Shown here in pieces: positions 32,431 to 42,726 of a stretch of DNA of 64,000 nt (the stretch's first letter is position 1; each line of letters opens with the position of its first letter). This stretch comes from Beverwykella pulmonaria. Taxonomy: Eukaryota > Ascomycota > Dothideomycetes > Pleosporales > Melanommataceae. The position numbers and the translations under genes were made by a program. The notes beneath the pieces were generated by a model. The model was not told the origin of the DNA. It ran no database searches and saw nothing but the letters and a program-made list of their open reading frames with translations. The stretch covers positions 1,371,552 to 1,435,551 of the forward strand of contig BCHH01000005.1 in assembly GCA_001599595.1 (NCBI GenBank). The letters run 5' to 3'.

Positions 32431-32656
32431 CCGTAATAAAGATCCTTGGTCCTTAGCATCCATAAATAGACACGTTGCTTAAAGATGTGAACAAGTGGTA
32501 GATGGGGAACATAGTGATACCAATTTAATATGAATTTATCCAGGTGTCTCATGTAGACTTTGGTATAGCGTGAATGAGACCATATAGCAAACAGAAGTCA
32601 GTGCAAATGTGAGAACAGTGAGTATCTCGTACGTTTGATTTCAAGGTGATACCTAA

Positions 32657-32900
32657 TGTTGGTATCACATGATTTCTCAGCGTTGATATCACGTGATTTC
32701 CCCGCTCTGGCGGCAGTCACGTGATCAGCTTTCTGAGTCAAGGATCCTCAAGGATCCTCGTATCTTAGAACCTTAAGAATATCATCACCACACAAGCAGG
32801 ACACTAATACTACGGTATTGGAGCCCACTGCTACGTGGTAATACATTCAACCAGCCGATTACCTCTACTGTGACCGTGAATAACCTCGGGGTTACCGACA
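32657..32900. mobile_element. Solo LTR, family C
   Basis: TGTTGG...CCGACA, 244 bp, with perfect 5-bp duplication CCTAA (32652-32656 and 32901-32905). Contains several ATCACGTGAT motifs. Different sequence from families A and B. Confidence 0.85.
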
Positions 32901-32905
32901 CCTAA

Positions 32906-33439
32906 CGATCACTAAATTAATTTGACATAGATTTTACCACTGCTAGCAGAGAGGATAGCTGACCCACTTCGGCCATAGGATTATAGATGTTTCGAATTGT
33001 ATAGATAATAGGAGAGTAGAAGTACATAAAGCGCAGCTTTATAAGATCGCCACCCAATAAAGCTACAACTACCGCACTTGTTCAATGCTTAGATTAGTCT
33101 AGTAAGGCGGCTGCCAAGAGTGGCGCGAGGAAAATCTTGTAATACGTAAATTACCACGCTGTTATTGGCCTTAGGTCTTCAATACTTCTCTAAGGTCTCG
33201 GTTGGGACGAGTTCTTAGTTTTGGGGCGAACAGAAGAATGATATGAAGGGGAATACCTAACGGTGGAGGGGTTAGGCGTTCGAGGGCGAAGGTAGACTTC
33301 TATAGTTCAGATCGGTTTTAAAAGTAATCACAATGTTTAAAGCTTTAACCACTCTGTAAGAGAATAACAACAATTCAAATTAGATAAAGAAATTTAAACG
33401 CTTGAATTGCTGTGTTGAGTTTACTACAAAGAAAGAAAT
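32906..33439. other. AT-rich spacer
   Basis: No gene recognised. Confidence 0.4.
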
Positions 33440-34117
33440 CAGCGTAGCCAACCGCACGTAGTACGTATTCGTAGTACGTGAATTCTTCGGTCACGTGATA
33501 CGTACGAACGTAATCGATTTGTGAGTCGTAGTTTTCGTTTCGTTTGGCATAAATCTTGCACGTACTACGCCCATACGTTTGCGCTTTGGCGGCGGGTTTC
33601 GTGCCCATTGGAGGAGGTTGTTTGCCCGTTGTCATGAGGCTTTTGTACGCGCTAAAGTTGTGTTTTGTGCAATCACAAATCTCCAATGACTCGTGCGATA
33701 GGGGATTATCGGCGATGTAGCAAAATGTGAACGCACTTTTGTCAACACCCTCTATCTCCCATCAAGCAGGTTCTCTCGTCTTATCCTGGACTCATTTCGT
33801 GAGACGCGTTATTACTAAATGTTGGCGTTTGTGGTCACGTTATATGGACAAGATAAGGTGAGGGACTGAGTTGGTTTAGAAGCTATGGAAATCGACGAGC
33901 ATATATATCCAGTCATGACTAATCGGCACATGTGACTAAGCATACAGTACACGTGATATCCAAGATCATATGATGCACGTGATATTCACGTGATATACCG
34001 TGATACAAACGTATTACTTCTCACTTTGGGGCGAAACGTACGAACGTACTAACAATCTGAGAAGTAGCAGGCACAAAAAGGGTGAGCCGTAGCGTACTAC
34101 GTACGGTTGGCTACGCT
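33440..34117. mobile_element. 678-bp element with about 26-bp TIRs
   Basis: Left end CAGCGTAGCCAACCG followed by CACGTAGTACG; right end is its reverse complement with one mismatch (CGTACTACGTACGG...GCTACGCTG). Subterminal copies of the palindromic TACGTACGAACGTA motif occur near both ends. Non-coding; it carries copy 2 of the 185-bp repeat. MITE-like. Target duplication not clear. Confidence 0.7.
33820..34007. repeat. 185-bp repeat, copy 2
   Basis: Close match to 17083-17267 (shared GGTCACGT, GGACTGAGTTG, TAGAAGCTATGGAAATCGAC and ATATCCAAGATCAT blocks). Nested in the 678-bp TIR element. Here it begins TGTTGG and ends ATACA. Confidence 0.85.
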
Positions 34118-36309
34118 GGTTTTGTTTCTGATGAAGCGCCATTAGTAAGATGATCTGGGTGATCGGACGAAGTCAAGACTCATGGAGACGTAAAGTTACC
34201 TCTTAGAAGGAAAGACATTCCTAACAACTAGTGGTACGCGATGCTATGTCTTTTCTGAAACCTGGAAAAAATAGGATAGGGCTGCAGTGCATAGATAACT
34301 ACGAAAGCCGTATGCAGAGCCACAAGAGAAGAGGAAGGGTGAAGGATAACGGGTAAGCGAATTGGGGTTTTGAGAGCACGTTGTCGAGGTATATATACGC
34401 TCAGGTATCGTAGCTTGGTGTCGAACAATTAAAGGAGCCAGTCCCGTTGCACCCTCTATTCACTTCTGTCGGCCCGTGGGACATATGATGAGTCACTCTA
34501 TGTTTGATTTCACTATCTTGGCAGGTTCATTTTAATGGCATGCATCAAAGCCAATCAAAGAATGGACTCTCCTTGTACATGCCCCGCACGCGTTAAATTC
34601 CTTTCAAGTTGTCACACGAAGTAAGCCTTATATGGTAGCCAAAGAAAGGGGTCATGATTATGCAGCGCGCGTATTCCGCTCATTTCCGTATGGGATAACG
34701 CCGATGCGACTCCCGTGAGATACTATGCATATCGAGTCGCCTACGTGCATTTGCAGTTTGTGCGATGTCCAGAAACTACGATACATCCTTCATCGCCTCT
34801 TCCCACCAAGTTGTGAGTTCTACTCACGATCGGTGTTTAAGTGTATGTCTGTCTGAAGTGTCAAGAGGTAGGTCTAGATATTTGGTTCTTTATATCCGCA
34901 ACTCTTGAAGCCGCACTATTGCATTTAGAAAATTATGCTCCTGGTTTATTCTATGAATCCTAACTTATTCTTGTAAAGTCATTGTGTTCACATCCCCCAG
35001 TCCATGCAAATTTAATTGGAAAAGTCCTAACCTACATTTAATGCAGATATAACCCTGAAGTGTTCTTTCTGCATTAACCACGTCCATACCACGTCCACAC
35101 AGTTCTCCACTTCTACTTACCTCTTCAACTCACTACCTATCCAATATACTTGAACTTTAACGCTTTTAAGCTTACCAAAACGCATCGACAGCCTAAAAAC
35201 AGGAACTTTGTTTGAGTTGGGGTGATATCTCAAGGACTAAGTTACCGCAGCAGATTGTTTCAAATATTCATCTCAAGTTTGATAGATCAGTATTGCTAGA
35301 TATTGTGTAGAAATAATTCTTCCTTGCCCTTCAAAGGCTCTTGTTAACGTACATCTCTCATATAAGTATTAACTCTCCTCTGTTTTTAATTTTAATTCAC
35401 TATAATCCATACAAATCGCTCTCTTGACTCACAAGCTTATAAATATCAATATAAAGAGTAAAATACGTACATCCATCTCCCTAGAGCTATCCCCGCCGCC
35501 ATTGACAATGTTCGAGACGCCCACGGCATCCATATTCAGCGCACCCTTTTTCTCGTGCTAATTTTGTGTTATGATTAGGGAGTTGTTGGCAAGTCGAGCA
35601 ATACATGGCGGGAGGGTACACGTAGTCGAGATGGCTCGGGATGAAGACTATTAAGGGGGCATCATGGAGGCTGCGAGCGCGAGGAAGAGGAGCAGGCTAA
35701 GTGCTTGGAGGATGGGCTTAGGGCAGATTTTTTGCCATTTTGGAATATGACAAGGAGGTAAGCCAGAAATTCAGGCGAGGAAGTGATCTAGCAAAATTAT
35801 GGATATATAAATGTGTGCGAAGGAAGTTGGATGGGCGCCGAGCGGGTTGGGTGGCAGGTGGTAGGTGGCAGGTTTTACCGCGCCACAAGGTTGGCTTTGG
35901 TACACTTAAGTCGCGAGCGGAAACACACGAGTTTTGGAGAGAGAGTGTGTCTAAATAAGACTAATTCATGGTAGAACTTTCGAACTGTTCAAATTGCTGA
36001 ACTGTTCGAAGCTGGAGCGTTTTCAGGTTGAAGGTTTGTAACGGGTTGGGCTTGTTCTGATGTAGCTGCTGATCCAAGGACAGACGGCTTATAAGCTGCT
36101 CTGACTCGATCCCTCCTAGAACAACGCAGTCGCCAAATGATCATTGTCCCCCATCAGAAAACCTTATAAGGTTTATAACGCTGCGCGAATAATTTGGCAG
36201 GCAAGTGTATCCATGCGAGGAACTGCGTCTGCCACACCTTCCTTTTCAGATTTTACCCCCAACTCTCCCCCTCCTCTATTTCCATTCCTCCACATCTACC
36301 ATCTCCTAT
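34118..36309. other. 2.2-kb AT-rich intergenic region
   Basis: No gene, RNA gene or long repeat recognised; short open frames only. Confidence 0.45.
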
Positions 36310-36754
36310 CTACGACCCAATACACTGACTCACAGTCTCTGTCTCGGTTCTAATCCTCGTCTTATCCTCCGTCACCAAAAACGTCGTCACGCTCGTAACT
36401 GTAATATAATTCGTTGTCACCACCGGCTGCAGGTATAAAATCGTGCTGACGGATGTTTCGACGTCGCCGCGCGTGCGGGTCCTTGTTATCGTACTGAGGA
36501 AGGTTGTGCAGCGAGTTTTGAGCACGTCATTTTCGATGTTAGGACGGGCCAGGGCGGCACGGGGGTCATAGGCGTATGTGATGGGGATGGTACTGGAAGT
36601 AGGGATGTTAGTGAAGGTAGGGTGGAAGGGGGGGTATGGGCAAGAGTGGATGGAGGGGGAGTTGCGAGGGTGAAGGATGGATGACTGGAATGTTGAGGGA
36701 CGCTCGGACATACCTGCATGCAGCAAGAAGGGAAGAAAAGCTGATGAGATGCAT
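36310..36754 (-). CDS. Putative small secreted protein, Thr/Val-rich (107 aa)
   Basis: Exons 36714-36754 and 36310-36592 joined by a 121-nt GTATGT..CAG intron; frame-exact. The start MHLISFSSLLAACS could be a short signal sequence. The mature protein is rich in Thr, Val and Ile (VTTNYITVTSVTTFLVT) with repeated RTRT/RTET patterns and two Cys. A TATTTATA box lies about 40 nt upstream of the ATG. No family recognised; the composition resembles small wall-associated or secreted proteins. The gene model is plausible but unproven. Confidence 0.45.
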
Positions 36755-37998
36755 AGCGTTGGTTTCGTACTCTGTTAGTATAAATAGGTGGTGCAAGAGA
36801 GCTGAAATGACGGAGGTGACAATCTGTTGAAGAGTTCTACAGCACTCTTCTGCTTTTATATCGGCCTACAGACAGGAAGACGCATCTATAAATTGACTGA
36901 CATCGACTACTCGGCGGAGGAGAGATCATGAGATTTGGAATTCTTCCAGATGTTATTGTGGAGCTCCATCTTGAGAATACGAGATATAAATGGGATTGAA
37001 AGAGGCCGATAGAGAACAGCGAATCCGAGTGCAGCAGTGGCTTGAAGGACCATAGCTATATGCATTAATAACTTTGTGCATCCAAATGTCCTCCGGCGGA
37101 AATTGTGATGGTGTATATATTGTGAATCATGGCACGATTGCGCGGACAAACTCGTTTGAGAGGAAAGACGGCATCAAGAGACTTCCGCTTTGGGATGCGG
37201 AATGAAATTTGCAGGGATTTCGATGGGTTAGTGGATAACCATTGATTGAAGGAACTGAACATGGAGTGAATGGTGTTACTTGTCTTGCAATAACCATCTC
37301 GTATCGTGGAAAGTCTTCTCTTCTATCCAAAGGCCCACCATGTGCAGCGCCTATGAGAATTTATCAGATCAAAATTCACAGCTCCAGGTGAGTGCAATCA
37401 AGCTTCTACAAGCTTTTCAGCCTTCGATCTCCAAAACTCTTTACAGCACCCCGGCCTAATCCGAGCCCGTGTATCACGGAAATGTAGTCATTTACCCATA
37501 TTAGGGGTGCAGATCATTCGAAGTATCGAATAAGACTTGTTTCTGTGCCGAGTTTACCGTTTTGAGTACGCATTTGCGAATACTGAGTGCGAATATTAGA
37601 TGAAGAAGAGGCGCAATATAGATTGATTAATGGAGGTGGGGCACAAGTGGTGGGGTGTTGAGGGAATTTTGAGTCGTGGTATCCTTTGAAACTTTACTAA
37701 GAATACTAAAGCGACAGTTTAGTACTGATTCGATGAGGTCGATCTGTGAATCCATAAAGCAGTGAAGGATGGAAGAGCAACGGAAGAAAAGTGAAGGAAT
37801 GGTCAATGCACGAAAGCCCGCTAATCACTTCTGGACTAGCACAGGTTTACTCTTGTACTTGCTTTTAGCATTTATAACGAGGTATTTTAGTTTAAAAGTA
37901 ATGTACTACAAAAGCTAGCTTATATAGTTTCCGCCAGCCGTCAACAAAACGCGTCACAATTGAATTCTCGCGATTATTTCCCACACCCCCTATTAACA
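36755..37998. other. Intergenic
   Basis: No gene recognised. The last 100 bp lead into a Fot1 transposase relic. Confidence 0.45.
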
Positions 37999-38640
37999 AT
38001 GGATCTTAGAGAGCGTGCTATACAATTAGCTGTCCACGATTACAATGTGTGTATTTATACGAGTCAAAGCGCTGCCGCTAAGGCGTACGGTATCCCTTGT
38101 TCCACGCTACGGGACCGATTGAACGGCGCGACAAATAGCACCACCAACCATCAACACCAGCAGCGGCTACGCCCTCAACAAGAGAAATTCCTAGTTGAAT
38201 AGATACTTGAAGAAGACGCTTAAGCCTGTCCTCCCTCACACGCCAGAGCTTGATAAATGGCCAACTGAATCTTACGCATGAACCATGACGAGAATCCTGT
38301 CAGCCAGCTCTAGATCTTGCACTTCATCTGACAGAATCCACATATTGCGTTAGTTGTTAGCAGGACGATAGAGGCTTAGAGATATGAGGCAGTTGCACCT
38401 AGGCAAGTACGCCCGTTCCTAGAGCTCTTTAAACGTACTTAATAGAGGCTAAACATACCTATAGAAGATGTGTACAACACAGATGAGAGAGGCTGCGCCC
38501 TAGGAGTATGTATCAACTTCAGAGTCCTTGCTAACCTGTTATAAAAGAAGGCTTATGACCCTGCTCTGTCGACAATCTAGTCCTGCATGTAAAAATTGTA
38601 CTCACTGTCGCTAGTAATAGGTTATCCAAGTCATTTTAAG
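37999..38640 (+). pseudogene. Fot1/pogo-type transposase relic (copy 3)
   Basis: ATG at 37999 opens MDLRERAIQLAVHDYN, then QSAAAKAYGIPCSTLRDRL (psq HTH). The same frame continues through at least a dozen stops: CPPSHARA, MNHDENPVSQL, NPHIALVVSRTIEA, RPFLELFKRT, then IPIEDVYNTDERGCALGVC with the first catalytic Asp. The homology fades after 38640; no TIRs found. Stops with no frameshift again suggest RIP. Confidence 0.82.
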
Positions 38641-38841
38641 AAGACTTTTAAAAAAGAACACGAGAGCAGCGTGACTGAAGAAGAACACAAGTGCGATCTT
38701 TTTGCCCCCACTATATGCATCAACAACCTCTCAGTCGTCCAGCAGTGATGCATAAGGAATAGGCGGCTCCGATATCAACTGCACAGCTCGTATAGTGCTG
38801 GTTCTTCTTTTGGATCCTACGTCAAGCTGACTTGAAAGTAC

Positions 38842-39690
38842 GGCAGCACCCAACTCGTTCAATACCTTATAACTAGCGACGAATGTAATGTCGACAAATC
38901 TACCGTTGACACAATAATACGAGACCGTCTTTTTGAATATGCGGCGAAAGCCGGTCGGCTAGAAATAGTCAGATTTATTTACAATTTTAGAAGAGCGGAA
39001 GTACCGTGGTGTTAGGTGCGATATCCCCACGAAATTCTATACAAAGCTCTAAATACTTCAAATCTTGAGGTGCTAAAGTTCATTGAAGAACTACGCACTA
39101 TTTATAAGACTTCTCAATCAGAGATGTACAATATCAAATCAAGGCTCCGCAGGTGCGCAGGAGCTAGCCTAGTTAATATAACTTTGCGCCTCTACCAACT
39201 TGGTGCAAACGCTATAGGAAGCTACAAAATGCATGTACCGCATCATCGTACTAATCCCCTTCTCACTGCTTACAAATTCAGACATTATGTAGTTGCTAAG
39301 CTTTTATTACAACATGGCGCGGATCTAGCAGTGGCGATCCCTGCTGCTGCAAGCAGCGGCCGTAACAAGTTTGTTCAAAAGCTGCTAGATAAAGGGATAA
39401 GCCAAGCAGCGCACTAGCAAAAGCAGTTAGCTCTAGTTGTCTAGATGTCTAGATGTCACTCAGACCTTGCCAGATGCTTGTATAGATGTAAATGAGAGTA
39501 TAGGAACAGAGAGTCCTCTCGTAGGTGTGATAGCCTTAGAACACACGGCTTTGTTTAATTTTCTTCTTCAGCGGGTACGAGCCTCCAATCTGCGGGAACG
39601 GTAGAGGAGAGTGTTCAACAGGCAAAAAGGGATGGATTGGAATCTATGTTGCTCATTCTAAAGAATCACGGGGTGAATATTGAAGGTTAA
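38842..39690 (+). pseudogene. Ankyrin-repeat protein fragment
   Basis: The reading YGSTQLVQYLITSDECNVD, then LFEYAAKAGRLEIVRFIYNF, runs in frame through a TAG (39013-39015). It continues into a 133-codon open stretch with AKLLLQHGADLAVAIPAAAS and NKFVQKLLDKGI. After more stops, AKRDGLESMLLILKNHGVNI near 39630-39690 matches the common end of such fungal ankyrin proteins. Broken; the N-terminus is lost at the junction with the transposase relic. Confidence 0.65.
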
Positions 39691-39750
39691 GCTTGTACTC
39701 TTGCGTATTTAGATTTCGTCACTTTCTGGTGTCTGGCTGTATTCTCCTAC

Positions 39751-39780
39751 GGTTCGCTACGGTTCGCTACGGTTCGCTAC
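39751..39780 (+). repeat. 10-bp tandem repeat, 3 copies
   Basis: Three perfect copies of GGTTCGCTAC. Confidence 0.9.
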
Positions 39781-39996
39781 GGAGATTGCGTCTTGGGTGA
39801 AACGTGATTCAGAATCGTATTGATTTGTTCGAGAGTCCACTCCCAATATCTATTCCTGCCAATCACACTCCAGACCTACACCTCTAGCTCTGGATCTGGA
39901 TATATTACCAGATCGATCGCGCACTTGAGGATCCACTGATGGACATAGAAACCCAGGTACCCCTCTCATTTCACTTCCAATCCACTCCAAGAACGT

Positions 39997-40700
39997 CTAC
40001 GCCTGTTTCGCTATCAAGCGCACGATATCTCGAATATTTATTGGTGCCACGAGTCTTCGGAAGTCGAGTGACTGTTCAGATATCGGATTCAAAATTTGAG
40101 CAGAGAAGATTTCTACTGCGTAGCCCACTTGCTTTTGGGGCTCGTTGTCAGTGAATTGGAGATCTTTTCTGCAGACAGAATAGCATGTAGATTTGCCTGT
40201 TGCTGCGAACAGGAAGATAACGCATTCGAGAGTGTTCTGGTCATGAAGTGCTTGTCGAAGGCATGTTGACGCAAAGGGGGTATCGTACTCGCTGACTTGT
40301 GCACGTACTTGATCTTCGTAGTCGCTCAGACAGTCTACATCTTTTGGTTGATGTTCCATAAGTTCCTCGAGTCATTTCGCATATCGTCCATCTATGTCAA
40401 CCTTCAGTCTCAGAATCGATGTCAATACATAAGCTTCTACTCTTCCGAGATTCAGCCGGATTCCCACCTCGGTGATGAATTTCTGTTTGTGCAGCTCGCT
40501 TGAGATCCGGCTAAGCTGACGTACCGCAAGTTAGTGAGTTTCAAGGCATTCCTAGACTGCATCAACGTCATCTTGACCGACAGAGTTGTCTTCGAATGTG
40601 CTAATCAGGTCGGTGAAGGAGATTAGGAGGCATTCTAGTTTGGGACCAATTGGGACCAATTGGGACGGCTTTGATGGTTTGGATTAGGGCTGGCATGTTT
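39997..40700 (-). pseudogene. Unknown protein gene with three in-frame stops
   Basis: A 120-codon open stretch (39997-40359) is preceded in the same frame by about 110 more codons that look coding (KLECLLISFTDLISTFEDNS, ELHKQKFITEVGIRL, GRVEAYVLTSILRLKVDIDG). Only three stops interrupt: TAG for a likely CAG, TAA for a likely CAA, TGA for a likely CGA. I do not recognise the family. The pattern fits a host or repeat gene hit by C-to-T mutation. Confidence 0.45.
40640..40666 (+). repeat. 10-bp tandem repeat, 2.7 copies
   Basis: TTGGGACCAA units in tandem. Confidence 0.8.
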
Positions 40701-41144
40701 GGAAAGGGCTGGTGGTTTTCTGTCTTGTTCAGTTCGATGTGTTAGGTAAGGAGATTTAAAGTTCTACGGCGGCGTCTGGGAATGGACTAGAATTTTCTAT
40801 TTTCCAAGGGCAGTGATTTGTCTTTTTATCGTTGCTAGGCTCGGAGATCTAAAGGCCAGCGGCGGCTGCGTTCTAGAGCACTTTGAAAGCGTCGAGTAAT
40901 TCGTTGTTCTTCGCAAGACCTTTTTTGCGCTGGTGGTTCTTATTGGGCTTTCCCCCCCCCCTCTCTCTCGCTTCACTGGCCAGTTCAGTTCTGAAGTTTT
41001 CCAAAATCTTAGTGTCCCATTTTGTCTGCCGTAGCCCTCTCCAAGTAGTCGTCGTGAGAAATGTCGTCAAACATGCCAAGCATGGGTTCTACATCCGTCT
41101 CGTGCCGCTCGCACTCCCAACTCGAAGCTTCCTGAAGTAACCGT
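40701..41144. other. Spacer with a short minus-strand open frame
   Basis: 40873-41079 (minus) is a 68-codon frame with basic composition (NFRTELASEARERGGGKPNK) that may be a gene fragment; nothing else recognised. Confidence 0.35.
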
Positions 41145-42239
41145 CTAGCTTATTCTTGCCACGATTTCGTGACCGGCACTTGTGATAAGCCCCATTTCGC
41201 TCAACTCATTCTTGAACTCTAGTAAGAAGTCGAGTTTCTGTTTCTCGATCTCGAACTGTCTCTCGTGGAATTTGACTGGAGGCCAGAACTCACCCGAATG
41301 AAGGCCCTTCTCGGCAATGAAGATATCCAATTGAGTCGCAAGGGCTGAGGCGGCGGAGTTGATTAAGACGTCTTTGTCAGCTGCCACATAATTCAGAGGC
41401 TCGTTCCAGATGAGACTTCGCGGCTGACCGCTGCTTTCATTTGCTGTTGATACCAGTTTGGTCTGGTTGCGATTAGATAGGACCTCTCCCTTCTTCAATT
41501 TGATCAATTGCCTGGTAGTTGCTAGTTCACCTTGCACATCTACAATAGCGGTATGTAGTCCCCAAGGTAGGATTTTCACGTCTTTGACTGTGACTGGGAC
41601 CCTCATCTTCCGATTTAGGTACGAAATCCAAGGTCGAGGAATCCACCCCTTGACTGTGAAGGATGTAAGGTGGTTGATCGAAGCAATGCTTTTCAGTAAA
41701 GTGATTCCGCGAATTATAGAGCTTGTCGAACTTTTGTCGAAGTCAGTCAATGTCAACGTCAAATGCTGGAGATTCGACGCCGATTTAGACAAGGCGGTGA
41801 GCACGGCGATTGGGAATTTATTCTCCACTGCCAAACGAAGGTTTCTTTCAGGATCACTCAGCCTTGAAGGAATGCAGTCATCCATGCAGTTATTAGGAAG
41901 TTGAAGCTCGAGTGATATATTAAATACTTCAGCCAGATTTTGATGGCCAATGATATGAGTCCATGCAAGTTCACAGGGCCAATAATAGGACCTGAGCGGG
42001 CGATCTAGGACGAAGACATTTAACCGGTATAGGACGGGGACCGCGTCGTTGTAAATGGACTTGCACACACGCATGATTTGCGGATGGAGAACTCTCCAAG
42101 TGCGAGGTCGAGTTACGCTGGAATAAAAATCTTCAGCACATTCAAAACGGATCTCGATTATCGTGTCGCTCCATAAGAGCTCCCTTAGGACCTCAAATTT
42201 GACATCATAAGGCAGCGTGACTAGCGTCGGGGGCTCCAT
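41145..42239 (-). CDS. F-box-like domain protein, hypothetical
   Basis: A single-exon frame of 364 codons with an in-context start (MEPPTLVTLPYDVKFEVLRELLW). The first 40 residues resemble the N-terminal F-box-like motif of many fungal proteins (LPxDVxxxILRxLL, then LHPQIMRVCKSIYNDAVPVLY). That last part is the usual follow-on (CRxIYxEAxPVLY) in this very large class of uncharacterised proteins. The remainder has leucine-rich helices (LSKSASNLQHLTLTLTDFD). No catalytic motif. Ubiquitin-ligase adaptor function is only inferred from the class. Confidence 0.7.
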   Translation of the reverse strand: MEPPTLVTLPYDVKFEVLRELLWSDTIIEIRFECAEDFYSSVTRPRTWRVLHPQIMRVCKSIYNDAVPVLYRLNVFVLDRPLRSYYWPCELAWTHIIGHQNLAEVFNISLELQLPNNCMDDCIPSRLSDPERNLRLAVENKFPIAVLTALSKSASNLQHLTLTLTDFDKSSTSSIIRGITLLKSIASINHLTSFTVKGWIPRPWISYLNRKMRVPVTVKDVKILPWGLHTAIVDVQGELATTRQLIKLKKGEVLSNRNQTKLVSTANESSGQPRSLIWNEPLNYVAADKDVLINSAASALATQLDIFIAEKGLHSGEFWPPVKFHERQFEIEKQKLDFLLEFKNELSEMGLITSAGHEIVARIS

Positions 42240-42726
42240 CTCCCTGGTAATTTTGACGCTGGTGTCGTAGACCGTATACCCTCACTCAAAAGCTACGTTA
42301 GCCTCGCCGTTATAAAGATCGTATTCTGCTTACCGTGTTCCAACTACAACGACGGCTCAAGAGTCACCTATGCGTGTCTAGATCTCGCGAACTCGGTGTC
42401 TTGCGATGCGGCTAGTTGAGGAAATGCGAGGTTGTATGAGCACCCTACGCTATTTGCCTGAGAGAGCATATGGCGCAAGGCAAGGGCGCATGAAAATATT
42501 TCAGGCGGCGAACCGTTGTGGTATAAAGTGCAATGAAGTGAAGTGGTTGTGTGAGGGTTCAGTTAAAGAGATGCTGAGAAAGACAGAAAGAGAAGGGCGG
42601 TTATGTGCTAGCTAGAATTAGGGCGCACCCCGAGAATTACGGCGTAAGCTAAACGGACATATGCAACCTTATTAGTAAGAGGCTTGAACGGTTGTAAAGA
42701 TATGCATACTGAGATGGTATGAAGTA
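42240..42726. other. Intergenic
   Basis: Promoter side of the F-box-like gene; no gene recognised. Confidence 0.45.
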
